Shown: positions 23,074-33,521 of the stretch, piece by piece | Position numbering within the stretch: position 1 is the stretch's first letter | How the letters are laid out: every line of letters starts with the position of its first letter | NCBI GenBank assembly: GCA_947311845.1 | Contig: CAMZMU010000041.1 | Span: forward strand, 131,905,731-131,969,730 | Direction of reading: 5' to 3' | Source of the DNA: Poa pratensis | Lineage: Eukaryota > Streptophyta > Magnoliopsida > Poales > Poaceae | Length of the DNA stretch: 64,000 bases | The notes under the pieces: model-generated | Seen by the model: the letters and a program-made list of their open reading frames with translations, nothing else | Database searches by the model: none | Told to the model about the DNA's origin: nothing | Made by a program: the position numbers and the translations under genes

Positions 23074-23154
23074 CATAGTAGCAATGAGATAAAACAGTAA
23101 ATAAAATTCACCTTTCAAGTTTCCTTACCAAACTTCTTACCAATAGCGCTACGC

Positions 23155-23172
23155 TCCCCGGCAACGGCGCCA
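23155..23172 (-). other. Primer binding site, tRNA-Asp
   Basis: The plus strand TCCCCGGCAACGGCGCCA equals the 3' end of tRNA-Asp. It lies 11 bases inside the 5' LTR boundary at 23184. Confidence 0.9.
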
Positions 23173-23183
23173 GAAAAGTATCT

Positions 23184-24708
23184 TGATGACTCCCAAGTGC
23201 AGGAGATCAATTGTAGTACCTTTCGAATAGAAAAGGTTGTCGAACCCACGAGGAGCTGAAGGTATTGGTTATTAGAAATGATAAATAGACAATAAAAGAT
23301 GCAAGTGTTTTTGGTATTTTCGATTGTATAATTGCAAGACAGTAACAATGCAGCAGGTAAATGGTAACAAGTAAAAGCTCAAAGAGAGAGAAAGCCCAAT
23401 CCTCTATGTGTAAGAGGACAAGCTCAAGTGATGTGTAACTTATATGTGGAAAACGTTCCCGAGGGCGGCATGGATATTGCTAGGCATATAGATTTATTAA
23501 ACAACACGTTGAATATCTTGTCTAGTTTTAATCTTCTTCGGACGGAGCTATTATTAGGTACAGCTAAATAAATAGACTAAACCCCTTATGATGGATCATG
23601 TGGCCAATTAAATGACAGCACAAGAATTATTAAGATATAAAATCCCACCATAGCATTACGCTCTAGGTCCCCGATACTAATACCCCGTAAAGTAACTTAA
23701 TGATTCGGTCTCAGGCTTTCGTGTCCTCCCAAGTCTCCCTCACGCCATTACACTACGGTGTTCTCCTATGAGCCCATATAGGTGAAGTGTTGTGCAGTCG
23801 ACGTTCGCACAACACCATCATAGAATCACACAAAAAGATAAACACTAGACAAAATACCAACACATGTCATATATAAATCATTGCCAATTCATCCTATGCC
23901 CTCAGGAACATACGGGAACTACTCACAACGTGCAAACATGGTGATATTCAGTGGCATAAGTGGTACAACACAATCTGAAAATATAACTTCACCACCAAAT
24001 AATGACAAGTACTCAATCACAAACATGAATAGTAGCACAAGACAAGTATCTAGGGTATAGCAACTCTCAAACTACGAGGGGAACGGAGTGGATCACGGAG
24101 ATGATGATGGAGATGGTGCTGGTCTTGGTGATGGTGATGATGTAGAGGCCTCCTCCCACGCCAAGGAGGAGAGGTGATGACGATGACGATGATTTCCCCC
24201 TTCTCCGGAGCTCCGGAGCAGCAGGATCTGATCCCCCTCGGAGGGAATCAGGAGTTTCGCCGCCGCCGCGACCTCGGATAGTCTCGTAAAAATTAGGGCG
24301 TTCTTTTCGGGCGAGACGGAGACCTCGTTAAAAAGCCCCAGGCGAGGAAGTGCCCGAGGCTCCAGATGGTGGGCCCCACGCGGCCAAAGAATCTGGCCGC
24401 GTGGGCCCCCCTCTTTTGGGCCTCGTGGCTCTCCTCCCTTCGATCTTCTTCCCACTGCTGTTCTCCCGATGAAAAACCAGCTGTGCAATTTTCCTTTTTT
24501 CCATTTGGGTCTCTGTAGCTCCTGAAACATTAAAAACAAGAAAAAGGAGGTTTTCTGCCTCCCAGAAATTAAATACTAAAAATAGGGACTTTGTAGGAAA
24601 GTCCCCTAAATCATCTAAAACATGTAAAAACAATGATATAGTAATGCAAATAACATCCTAATATGGTGGTATAATGGGTATAAATGATGATATAAAATGC
24701 ACGTATCA
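23184..24708 (-). repeat. 5' LTR of the Athila-like element (uninterrupted)
   Basis: The plus-strand ends are TGATGACTCCC and CACGTATCA. It matches the three pieces of the left LTR with few substitutions and small indels. It preserves the empty sites of the RTE LINE (near 23651-23666) and of the CACTA element (CTC at 24273-24275). Confidence 0.9.
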
Positions 24709-24713
24709 AGATC

Positions 24714-24898
24714 TCATTTTTCTTAATCTATAAGGGTCTATTAGTGTACATTTTTCGAACTTGTCGAAGTTTTTTTTAACTACGAGAACATTATTTATAA
24801 CTTGTGATTTTTTTTTGAATCTTTGAATGTAATTTATCCGAATCCATGAGTATTTTTACATATGATCGTAAACATTTGTTTTAGTAACACATAAACAT
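24714..24898. other. Intergenic AT-rich DNA
   Basis: This is the right flank of the Athila-like element and holds no recognisable feature. Confidence 0.5.
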
Positions 24899-24989
24899 CT
24901 TTTTCACGATTTACAATTTTTTTTAATGTTCAACATCTCAAAGAATTATTTATATATTCTTAAAAACGAGGAATACAAAATTAAAGTGA

Positions 24990-25700
24990 ATGTTTGTAAC
25001 ATTTGTTTTTAACGTGTATTTACCTCAATAAAGAAAATTTACCTCACTTGAACGGATTTTCAGAAAAATAAGAAGATTTTCCATCAGAATAATTATCTAT
25101 TTTTGAACGTATTTTAAAATAAGATCATTTATATTATATATGAATGGATTTTTAGAAAAAATCATTTTTCCAATAAGAACATTTATCTTATTTGAACGGA
25201 TTTTGAAAAAGAACATTTACCGCTCACGTGAACAGATTTACAGAAAAATAAGAAAATGTTTCCAATAAGAACAATTATCTTATTTGAACATATTTTAAAA
25301 TAAGAACATTATCTTACATGAATGGATTTTCAGATAAATAAGAACATTTTTTCAATAAGAACATTTATGTTATTTGAACGGATTTTAAAATAAGAACATT
25401 TACCTCTCACGTGAACAGATTTTCAGAAAAATAAGAATATTTTCCAATATGAATATTTATCTTATTTGAACAATTTTTTATAAAAATAAGAACATTTACC
25501 TTATTTGACCGGTTTTGCAATAGGAACATTTACCTCATTACTATTTATCCATAAGAATATTTTGTCTTATTTGAACATTTTTTTCAATATGAACATTTAC
25601 CTCATTTGAACGATTTTTTTAGAAAGAAGAACATTTATACTATTTGAATGTTTTCTATATGAACGTTTATGTTATTTGTATGATTTAAAAAAAACATTAA
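24990..25700. repeat. Degenerate AT-rich array
   Basis: Units of about 60-70 bp alternate AATAAGAACATTTA, CTTATTTGAACGGATTTT and CAGAAAAATAAGAA. A shortened counterpart is at 28680-28925 in copy B. Confidence 0.6.
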
Positions 25701-26300
25701 TCATATTTGAACTAGAAAAATACAATTAGAAAAGGTAGAAAGAAAAAAGTAAAAAAGTAGAAACAAAAAAGAAAATATGAATGAAAACAAAAAATAGAAG
25801 TATGAAAAAATAAAGCGAGCAAAATAGGTATAAGGAAACGAGAAATTTTAAATAAAATAGAAATAAAAGAAAACATGAGAAGTCTAGTATGTCCATCCCG
25901 ATTGGATGCATGCTACAGCAGCGATGGCCCACCTGCATGCACCCATACGTATGTGAGAATATTTTTATTTTTGAGCGGATACGTACTTTTTTTTAGGGGA
26001 AGCTGATACGTACATGAGAAATGAAAGCCGAAAGGGAGACACAGTCGGAAGTAAATGGGTCAGGCCCAAAGTCGAGAAGGGGGGTACGTGGAGCGGCGGA
26101 GAGGGAGTATACCGCTCTGGGGTATCGCTACGCGAAGGGTTCCCTTCGCGAAGGTTGATCCAGCCACCGCGAGAGGATTCCACGTGGGAGATCGCGCGAG
26201 GTAGCGAAATCCTAATTTGTTACGTCCTGCTCGCAAGCCAAAGCCCCATGTGGTGCGGTGTGCCAAGGTGGTCCCTACGCCGTACGCTGCGTAACGAGCT

Positions 26301-26598
26301 TTTTTTTTTTTTTGCATTTTCCACCACATATATTCAACAAACACCACATACAAAGTACACGGATGAACTACAAGCAACGATACGTAGAGGAAAAACGAAA
26401 CCAGGAGCAACGAGAGCACCGACCACGCCGGCGTCGGAGACGAAGGCGACCACCTTTCAACTTGCCGCTGTCAGGGAACAGTTTGCCCTATGAGAGACGC
26501 CGCCAAGCCCCTCCGCCGCGCCGCGGCGGAGCTTGAAACGATGAACGGCCGGGGCGAGCGCCCCCTGACCCATCCACACCACCTTGCCGGAGTCGCTA
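26301..26598 (-). mobile_element. Retroposed insert with poly(A) tail inside the Mutator-like element
   Basis: A 15-bp direct duplication GCTGCGTAACGAGCT (26286-26300 and 26599-26613) flanks a 298-bp segment. Its minus-strand 3' end is a run of A, seen on the plus strand as Ts from 26301. The body begins GC-rich and ends AT-rich, like a 5'-truncated transcript with its 3' UTR. It could be a LINE tail, a SINE or a processed pseudogene. A short open stretch (VWMGQGALAPAVHRFKLRRG, minus strand) is not recognised. Confidence 0.75.
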
Positions 26599-26807
26599 GC
26601 TGCGTAACGAGCTGGGCAGCTCGTACGCGCGAGGAAGCCTCCCGTGGCTGTACATCTATGCCTCGCGCGTGTACGTTCAGTGGCCCGGCCGGAAAAACAA
26701 ATCCCAGCGATGGTTGGTTTGATCAGAACGTACATACACCGGCTTGCTTTGATCGGAAGGTGCTCACGTAAAGGAAAGAACTAAAACATCTACAGAGAAT
26801 ACAAACT

Positions 26808-27125
26808 AGGTAGTACAACTAACAGCTTGTACAACTATACAGACACAAGTTGTACAACTAACAGGTTGTATAACTAAACAGACACACGTTGTACAACTAC
26901 GTAATACATATTATACAACTAGACAGACACAGATTATACAGACACATGTTGTACAACTAAACACACATGTTGTACAGACACAGATTGTACAACTATAAAG
27001 ACACATGTTGTACAACTACGCAGACACAGATTGTACAGACACAAGTTGTACAACTACGCAGACACAGCTTGTACAGACCACAGGTTGTACAACTATACAG
27101 ACACAAATTGTACAACTATACATAA
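26808..27125. repeat. Minisatellite with palindromic GTTGTACAAC core
   Basis: About a dozen irregular units combine GTTGTACAACTA with (CA)AACAGACACAGA. GTTGTACAAC is a perfect 10-bp palindrome, so the array can form many small hairpins. It lies inside the Mutator-like element. Confidence 0.75.
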
Positions 27126-27560
27126 CTGAAAGTACAAAAAAAAAGTTCGTCGAAACCTATCAACATGGGATCTAGTTTTGAAAATCTCGACGCGAAGAGC
27201 TCAAAAATGAAAACAGATCGTAATTTGGATAAACGGTTCTCGAGATATTTCATTTCAAAAATCCGGTTTAGAAAAATAAAATGAAAAACGCTGCCATCCA
27301 ACCTTCTCTCTCATCCTCCCCACATTGCTGCTACGGGATGTACACCCACATTAATATCGGATGTACACCCACACTGCTACCGGATGTACAAACTCTACAT
27401 AACCAGATGTACAAAAAAAAGTTTGTCAAAACCTATCAACATGGGATCTAGTTTTGAATATCTCGACGCGAGGAGCTTAAAAGTGAAAACGGTTCATCAT
27501 TCGGATTAGCGGTTCTAAAGATATTTCGTTTTGAAATTTCGATTTTGAAAAATAAAAGGG
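27126..27560. repeat. 150-bp direct repeat within the Mutator-like element
   Basis: 27130-27265 and 27410-27550 share AACCTATCAACATGGGATCT, TCTCGACGCGA, GAGCT-AAAA-TGAAAAC, and a closing GGTTCT-GAGATATTTC-TTT. Between them lie two to three CGGATGTACA-CCCACA repeats. Confidence 0.65.
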
Positions 27561-28928
27561 AAAACTAGCCTCCCACCTCCCGTATCCTTTTCTCTCTCAT
27601 CCTCCCCACGTTTAATATGGTGATGACACTTGGCGGACATGCAAACAACCACATGGGAACGAGCGAGGAGAAGACGACACTTGTCGCGACGAGAGTGAGC
27701 GTGAAGTTTCCTTTGCAAAGGAAACCCTTTTTCTAGTGATTTCCACCGCTCTGCAGTAAGCGATAAATAGGATTTACCCATACGCGAGCGGGCGAGTCAT
27801 ATGCATAGTAGAAAGCACGACAAAAACGACCCAACACGAGGAGGGCAGAGGCCCGAGTAAGAGAATTAAATAGAGTAAATAACATAACTTGACTAATAAG
27901 GAATTGCAAGACGCACTACAAATTAACGGAAGTACTGAACTATATAAATTGAATAGATTATGTAGAATGAACATGAAAATGCAGTTTCGAGGGAAAGCAT
28001 AGAAACAAATAAAAGAGAATTTAGGCTCGTTAATGATGCATTTTACCACCTTGAGAAGAATACCTATGCACTTTTCTTACACTTTTTTCCTGTAACAAGA
28101 GACTATGCGCCGTGATGCACGGTCATATGCATATCCAACAAGCGAGAGTATACTTTCATATTGCGCTTGCACTTTACACCTAGAGGGCGACACCCGCCAC
28201 TGCCATTTTCTAACACACTTTTACGGATGTTCTGCGCCGGAGCAAATGACACGAGCTCAGTGCGAAAGTAATTAAACATGTATCCAGTCAAAAGGTTTCA
28301 CGTTCAACGGATTCCAGGCTTCCAGCTCGACGGATCACATTCTTGTCTCCTGTTAATTGGTAAATCCTAATCGACAGTTCCACCTTGCAAAGCCACTCGC
28401 GAATAGGAACAAGAATAGGGATATGTACATGTCAGAGAATATATCTATCGATAAGCATGGTCATGCTTTGATCGTAGATCTTGCACGGCTGGTTTAAAGT
28501 ACGTTTGCGCTTGAATCCATAGTTAATTACCGTCCCTCGATCTGGGTTACTTTCGGTTTTCTTTTTCACGATTTAATTTTTTTTTAAATGTTCAACCTCT
28601 CAAAGAATTATTTATATATTCTTAAAAACGAGGAATACCAAAGTAAAGTGAATGTTTGTAACATTTGTTTTTAACGTGTATTTACCTGAATAAAGAACAT
28701 TTACCTCACTTGAACGGATTTTCAGAAAAAATAAGAAGATTTTCCATAAGAATAATTATCTACTTTTGAACGTATTTTAAAATAAGATCATTTATATTAT
28801 ATATATGTGAATAGATTTTTAGAAAAAATCATTTTTCTATTAAGAACATTTATCTTATTTGAACGGGTTTTGAAAAGGAACATTTACCGCTCACGTGAAC
28901 AGATTTACAGAAAAATAAGAACATGTTC

Positions 28929-29019
28929 ATGGGAACTAATGTGTTCTCCGAAACATGCTGGGGGTCTTGGCTTTCGTGATATTGAGTTATTTACCTTAGC
29001 TCTACTAGCTAAGCAAACA
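28929..29019 (+). mobile_element. LINE coding scrap used as filler
   Basis: The 91 bases encode [20 protein letters not shown] followed by FTLALLAKQ, a short conserved stretch found after the RT core in plant L1-type LINEs. Both sides return to the AT-rich duplicated unit. Copy A shows that about 0.56 kb of that unit is missing at this point. There are no LINE ends, tail or target duplication. Confidence 0.75.
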
Positions 29020-30014
29020 ATAAAGCGAGAAAAATAGGTATAAGGAAACGAGAAATTTTAAATAAAATAGAAATAAAAGAAAACATGAGAAGTCTAGTAT
29101 GTCCATCCCGATTGGATGCATGCTACAGCAGCGATGGCCCACCTGCATGCAGCCATACGTACGTGAGAATATTTTTATTTTTGAGCTGATACGTACGATT
29201 TTTTTAGGGTAAGCTGATACGTACATGAGAAATGAAAGCCAAAAGGGAGACACAGTAGGAAGTAAATGGGCCAGGCCCAAAATCGAGAAGGGGGTACGCG
29301 GAGCGGTGGAGAGGGAGTATACCGCTCTGCGATAAGCGATAAATGGGATTTACCCATACGCGAGCGGGCGAGTCAGGCATAGCAGACAGCCTGACAAAAA
29401 CGACCCAACACGAAGAGGGCCGAGGCCCGAGCAGCATAGCAGAATTGTTCAAATCTTGTTTGTATGAAGACGTAATCATCCATCCCCGACCTCTAAGAGA
29501 ATTAAATAGAGTAAATAACATAACTTGACTAATAAGGAATTGCAAGACGCACAAATTCAAAAAAAAAGGAATTGCAAGACACACTACAAATTAACGGAAG
29601 TACTGAACTATATAACTTGAATAGATTATGTAGAATGAACATGAAAATGCAGTTTCGAGGGAAAGCATAGAAACAAATAAAAGAGAATTTAGGCTCGTTA
29701 ATGATGCATTTTACCACCTTGAGAAGAATACCTATGCACTTTTCTTACACATTTTTCCTGTAACAAGAGACTATGCACGGTCATATGCATATCCAACAAG
29801 CGAGAGTATACTTTCATATTGCGCTTGCACTTTACACCTAGAGGGCGACAAGAGTACCCGTCATTGCCATTTTCTAACACACCTTTTACGGCTGTTCTGC
29901 GCCGGAGAAAATGACACGAGCTCAGTGCGAAAGTAATTAAACAACGTATCCAGTCAAAAGGTTTCACATTCAACGGATTCCAGCTCGACGGATCACATTC
30001 CTGTCTCCCGTTAA

Positions 30015-30301
30015 GGCCTTGTTTATTTCTAGTGTATTTTAGGGAATCGGAGGGGATTATACCGAATCCCGAAAAATCTCCAAAAATCCCCAATAGACCG
30101 TTTACTACTCCGGTTTTATAAGGGATAATCCCCAAATATTCCCCACCAACCACTTAATTTTTGCCTAGATTGAAAACTCTAGGTCATGCTAGTATATTTT
30201 TGGCGAAGAGTATTTGAGGGAAAATGTGGGGATTGGGTGAAAGGGAGGGATTCACCAAATCCACTCCAATCTCCAAACTTTCCAACCCCAGAAACAAGGC
30301 C
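30015..30301. mobile_element. PIF/Harbinger-type (Tourist-like) MITE
   Basis: The 287-bp insert has ends GGCCTTGTTT and AAACAAGGCC with the 3-bp duplication TAA, and is AT-rich with no frame. Copy A shows the empty site (GTTAATTGG near 28355). Confidence 0.9.
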
Positions 30302-30513
30302 TAATTGGTAAATCCGATTCGTCAGTTCCACGTTGCAAAGCCACTCGCGAATAGGAACAAAAAATAGGGATATGTACATGTCACAAAATATAGTATTAGG
30401 TGTCGATGTGCATGATCTTGCTTTGATCTCGTACGTATATCTTGCGCGACTGGTTTAAAGTACGTTAGCGCTTAAATCCATAGTTAATTACCGTCCTCAA
30501 TCTGGGTTACTTT

Positions 30514-31583
30514 GGAGACGAATTGCGCTTTAAATCTAGTATGCTTATTTGTATTAGTGCATGACTCTATATGGCCCGCAGCTTCGACCTTTTTCTGCAC
30601 TTTTTATATATTTTGAATCAAAGGAGTCTTGTCGGGTATAAGGGACTGGTCATCCGCTCTGCGTGGTCCTATATGGCATATATTGTGCTTCGGCGGAAGA
30701 AACGGAAGCAAAGGCCTGTCTTGCGGGTTTTCCAACTCCTTGGTATTCAGAGCCTGCCGGCTGTTATCGAAACGGACTGCCAGCGAGTTGTCGATGCGGT
30801 TACAGGCCTATCCCTGGACCGCTCGCCATCATGGAGCATCTACATGGAGACCAGAGACACCTCCAGAGGCTGCTGGGGGGGGGGGCGAGGCCTCAAGGTA
30901 GATGCAACTGGGCATCGCTCGGAGGGACGATGGTCGGCTGTCACTGCAATGCGAGGCGGGCGGCGCGATTCGCAATAGTTCTGCGTAGCAGAGATCAACA
31001 GCGGTAGAATGGCTCGGAGCCGGCGTTGCGTGGAACAATTCAGTGACACCGATCAACGGTGCGGCTGCGAGGGACGAGGATTTGGAATCGCAGCAGTATG
31101 ATGGCTGTCATCTGACCTCGTTCGCGGAATCCCCTCGTCTTCCATGTTATAGGTGGTAGATCGTATGGCCATGCAAGGCATTGTTGTCGTGAATGCGAAG
31201 GTGTATGGTAGATTTGCCTTGGGGCCGGTCGCCATACCCATATTTTATCACCGGATATAACTATACCTACAGAGGCGTGGTGTCGATGACCTTTTTTCTC
31301 TCGTCAAACAACATGCGATCTACACATAGGTGCAAGGACGGGTGTCCTTGGGCTTGGGCTAACTGCTTGCACGGGCATGGTTATTGGTCGCGTGTCACTG
31401 TCAACATCAGGATCATGCGCGTTATTAGCATCATCTTCATTGCGCCAGCAAGTGGTGGCGTCATCACATATAACTTCATTTTGGTGATCGTTTCTCGATT
31501 ACCTGGTCTTGAGCGCCGGGATGAAATCCTAGCCTCCTAGGTGTAACCTTAGTTGGGTGTACCTTTAAATTGTGGCATTTTCA
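30514..31583. other. Non-coding mosaic including a LINE RNase H relic
   Basis: Apart from the RNase H relic at 30670-30870, no gene is recognised. 30876-30887 is a run of Gs. 30890-31560 has moderately GC-rich sequence with short open frames in several registers and no family resemblance I can name. Confidence 0.5.
30670..30870 (+). pseudogene. Relic of a LINE-type RNase H domain
   Basis: Spread over two or three frames the stretch encodes AEETEAKACLAGF followed by LPAVIETDCQRVVDAVTGLS. This matches the AE-AKA and ETD-Q--V cores of plant LINE RNase H (RVT_3) domains, compared with VAEAMACFEG and VLETDSQELL in the LINE at 37611-40841. It is frameshifted and isolated, with no tail or RT nearby. 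Confidence 0.6.
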
Positions 31584-31593
31584 CACTATTACC

Positions 31594-32797
31594 TTTTTTT
31601 TTGCACAAGGGGGTGGGGTCAAAAGACCCCGCTGCTGCAAATTATATTACCACGTGGCAAGTCCAAATTATAGAAAAGTCCTTTACAAATCTAGCCCTGA
31701 AAGACCTGAAATTCGAAGAAGGGCCCTTCAATTTTACAAAAAACACCCCAGAGCAAAAGGATAGGAAGCAGTCAAGCCCTTGGGAGTCTCTGCCACAGCT
31801 CGCCGGCGATCTCCAGGCGCCGACGCCGAGATCATCAGAGCACATCTTGCTCGGTCTCTCTCTTCCGACAAGCGATCGAAGCCACCTGCAAGCTAAACAC
31901 CACCGGGGACGAACCACTTGGTAGTGGTTAGCCGCCGAGCACAGGCGCTTGACCAAGAAGGCCTCCACCATGGAGGTTGAAGATTGACCACGATTCTGGC
32001 CGAAGAACGCGGCGGCGAACTTGTCCACCGCGTGAGGAGCTCGAGGATGCAGCATCAGCCTCCTCACCGAAGCACAGGTAGTGAAGCAGCTACTCTTCCA
32101 CCCCTCGTCTCCACGGCCGTCCAGAGGAAGAAGCAGACACCTCGCACCCCGCTCGAAGAGGAGGCAGCAGCGCTTGATAGAGGAGCTTACCTTGAACAGC
32201 TCTTGCATCTGCTTCCACCAAGAAAGCTTGCTGGAGATGTACAGAGGTCGTCGCCCCACGCCGCGCTTGAACGCAGGGACACACCAGCTCCAGAACCTCT
32301 CCACAGATCCTGAAGTAGAGCAGCAACTCTTCTTCCTCCCCTCGCCACCACGGCCGGCCAGAGGAAGGTAGCACCGCTCCAGTTTTCGATCTGCAGAGCT
32401 CAACACTTGATCTGCAGAGAGGAAGATACGGCAGTCGATTTTATTAGAAAACCTTCGACCACCTTCAGCCCTGCAGCAGATCCACCATGGATCCAAGCTG
32501 TAGAGGGGAAGAAGGCCGTCTCTGGCGTCGCTGCGAGCCGCCAGAGCACAGGCAGGAAGAAAGAAGAAGAGGCAGAGGAGCAGAGCATCCGTCGCAAAAA
32601 AGCCTACTCTAACCCTAGTATCTACAGCCCAAGCTACGCATCCTCTTCCACCCCGGCCAGCAGCGCCGCCGGAGGGGAAGGAGGAGCGAGCTAGGCGCCG
32701 GATCTGGGAGGGGGAGCCGACTCTCAAGAGGAGGAGCAAATCGCCACAGGGCACGCGTCGGTGAGGAGCTTCTTTACGCCTCCCGCCTTGGACCGCC
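31594..32797 (-). mobile_element. Non-autonomous retroposon with poly(A) tail
   Basis: A duplication CACTATTACC (31584-31593 and 32798-32807) flanks a 1.2-kb insert. Its minus-strand 3' end is GGGGTCTTTTGACCCC, then CCCCTTGTGC and a run of A, like the 3' ends of grass L1-type LINEs. No RT is encoded. The body is GC-rich and includes diverged repeats of a segment with (G/C)GGCCG(G)CC-GAGGAAG. A long open minus-strand frame covers most of it but resembles nothing known and is likely an effect of base composition. Best reading: a LINE-derived or LINE-mobilised non-coding element. Confidence 0.75.
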
Positions 32798-32808
32798 CAC
32801 TATTACCT

Positions 32809-33505
32809 ATTGAGGCATTGTTTGGAGTTGGTCAGACTTGGGTCATCAGCGATAAAACACATGATCTAGCTAGCCTTAAATAGTGTGATTCATCAACCAT
32901 GTCGCTTGTGCGTCGGTCCCTTTCTAAACAAGTTGAGTTTGGAGAACCATGATCGAAATCCATGTGTTGTCAATGGGTGACCGGTGGTTGTTGGCCGCCG
33001 TCAATCAGTGTTTTGTTTTTGTAAATAATTTGATATGTGCATCCTCTATTTCTTGCTTATCCATTTGATATCGAGTGGTTGCAAAGGGCGAGTGTAATTG
33101 GTATCATCTTTAAATTAATCTATAACTTTTATGAAAATGACATTTTTTGTGTGCTTGTACAATTCGACTATAAATGCACAAAAGAATAGTTAGATTTTAT
33201 CAGATGCAAAAAGTAACATTAGATGATGTGCAATGAAGAATGTGTCATGGTACAAAACCTTACAATATTATTTATTACGTGAAAAAATTAATAATATACA
33301 TATTACAAATAACGTGTCAATATGTCTAAAAATTTAAGAGAGACTGTGCTACCATCCTCTCTGAATAAAGTTCAAAATATGTGCTAACCCCGCGACCAAT
33401 ATTAAATATCGCTTAATCAGATGTATCTAGCGACAATTAATATGGATTAGACAAAGTATATGTAAACCGGCCATTCATAGAAGTATAGACTGACGGTAGC
33501 GGATT
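32809..33505. other. Intergenic DNA
   Basis: AT-rich sequence without recognisable genes, repeats or transposon ends. Confidence 0.5.
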
Positions 33506-33521
33506 ATGTAAAATCCATGGT

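Larger units (their letters stand above)
8556..24708 (-). mobile_element. Complete Athila-like Gypsy element carrying nested insertions
   Basis: Both LTRs, a tRNA-Asp primer site, a polypurine tract and a 5-bp target duplication (AGATC at 8551-8555 and 24709-24713) are present. The order on the minus strand is 5' LTR 23184-24708, primer site, gag, protease, RT, RNase H remnant, integrase, an extra acidic ORF, polypurine tract, 3' LTR 8556-16626. With the two nested insertions and their duplicated target bases removed, the left LTR is about 1526 bp and the right is 1525 bp. Gag, protease and pol are in several frames, so the copy is not autonomous. By eye the LTRs differ at roughly 2-3% of sites, which indicates a fairly young insertion. 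Confidence 0.9.
26120..27744. mobile_element. Non-autonomous Mutator-like element
   Basis: A perfect 9-bp duplication ACCGCTCTG (26111-26119 and 27745-27753) flanks the insert, and copy B of the surrounding duplication holds the site once at 29321-29329. The termini are imperfect inverted repeats: GGGTATCGCT and GGAAATCACT lead into related GGGTT-CC-TT-GC-AAGG segments, about 25 matches in the first 35 bases. Nine-bp duplications and G-starting termini are typical of Mutator-like elements. There is no transposase. The interior contains a retroposed insert, a minisatellite and a 150-bp direct repeat. Confidence 0.85.
24899..28553. repeat. Tandem duplication, copy A (enlarged by a Mutator-like insertion)
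   Basis: Starting at CTTTTTCACGATTTA and ending at TCTGGGTTACTTT, this unit repeats at 28561-30513. Shared landmarks include CTCAAAGAATTATTTATATATTC, the stretch from GTATGTCCATCCCGATTGG onward, CGAGCGGGCGAGTCA, and GCAAAGCCACTCGCGAATAGG. The unit was about 2 kb before insertions. It is non-coding; its first 0.8 kb is a degenerate array of AACATTTA-CTTATTTGAACGGATTTT words. Confidence 0.85.
28561..30513. repeat. Tandem duplication, copy B
   Basis: This is the second copy of the 24899-28553 unit. Relative to copy A it lacks the Mutator-like element, has lost about 0.56 kb of the AT-rich array (replaced by a LINE scrap), and has gained a Harbinger-type MITE. Confidence 0.85.

Noticed and set aside
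24093..24539. 148-codon frame in the Athila-like LTR
   Set aside because: It spans the LTR hairpin and GAT repeats, is not shared by the interrupted copy and has no known domain.
26808..27125. CRISPR-like spaced repeat
   Set aside because: Units are irregular and contiguous, without spacers, in plant transposon DNA; it is a minisatellite.
31642..32754. 370-codon open frame on the minus strand
   Set aside because: It lies wholly inside a retroposon, is GC-driven, has low-complexity composition and no recognisable domain. Kept only as a question under findings.
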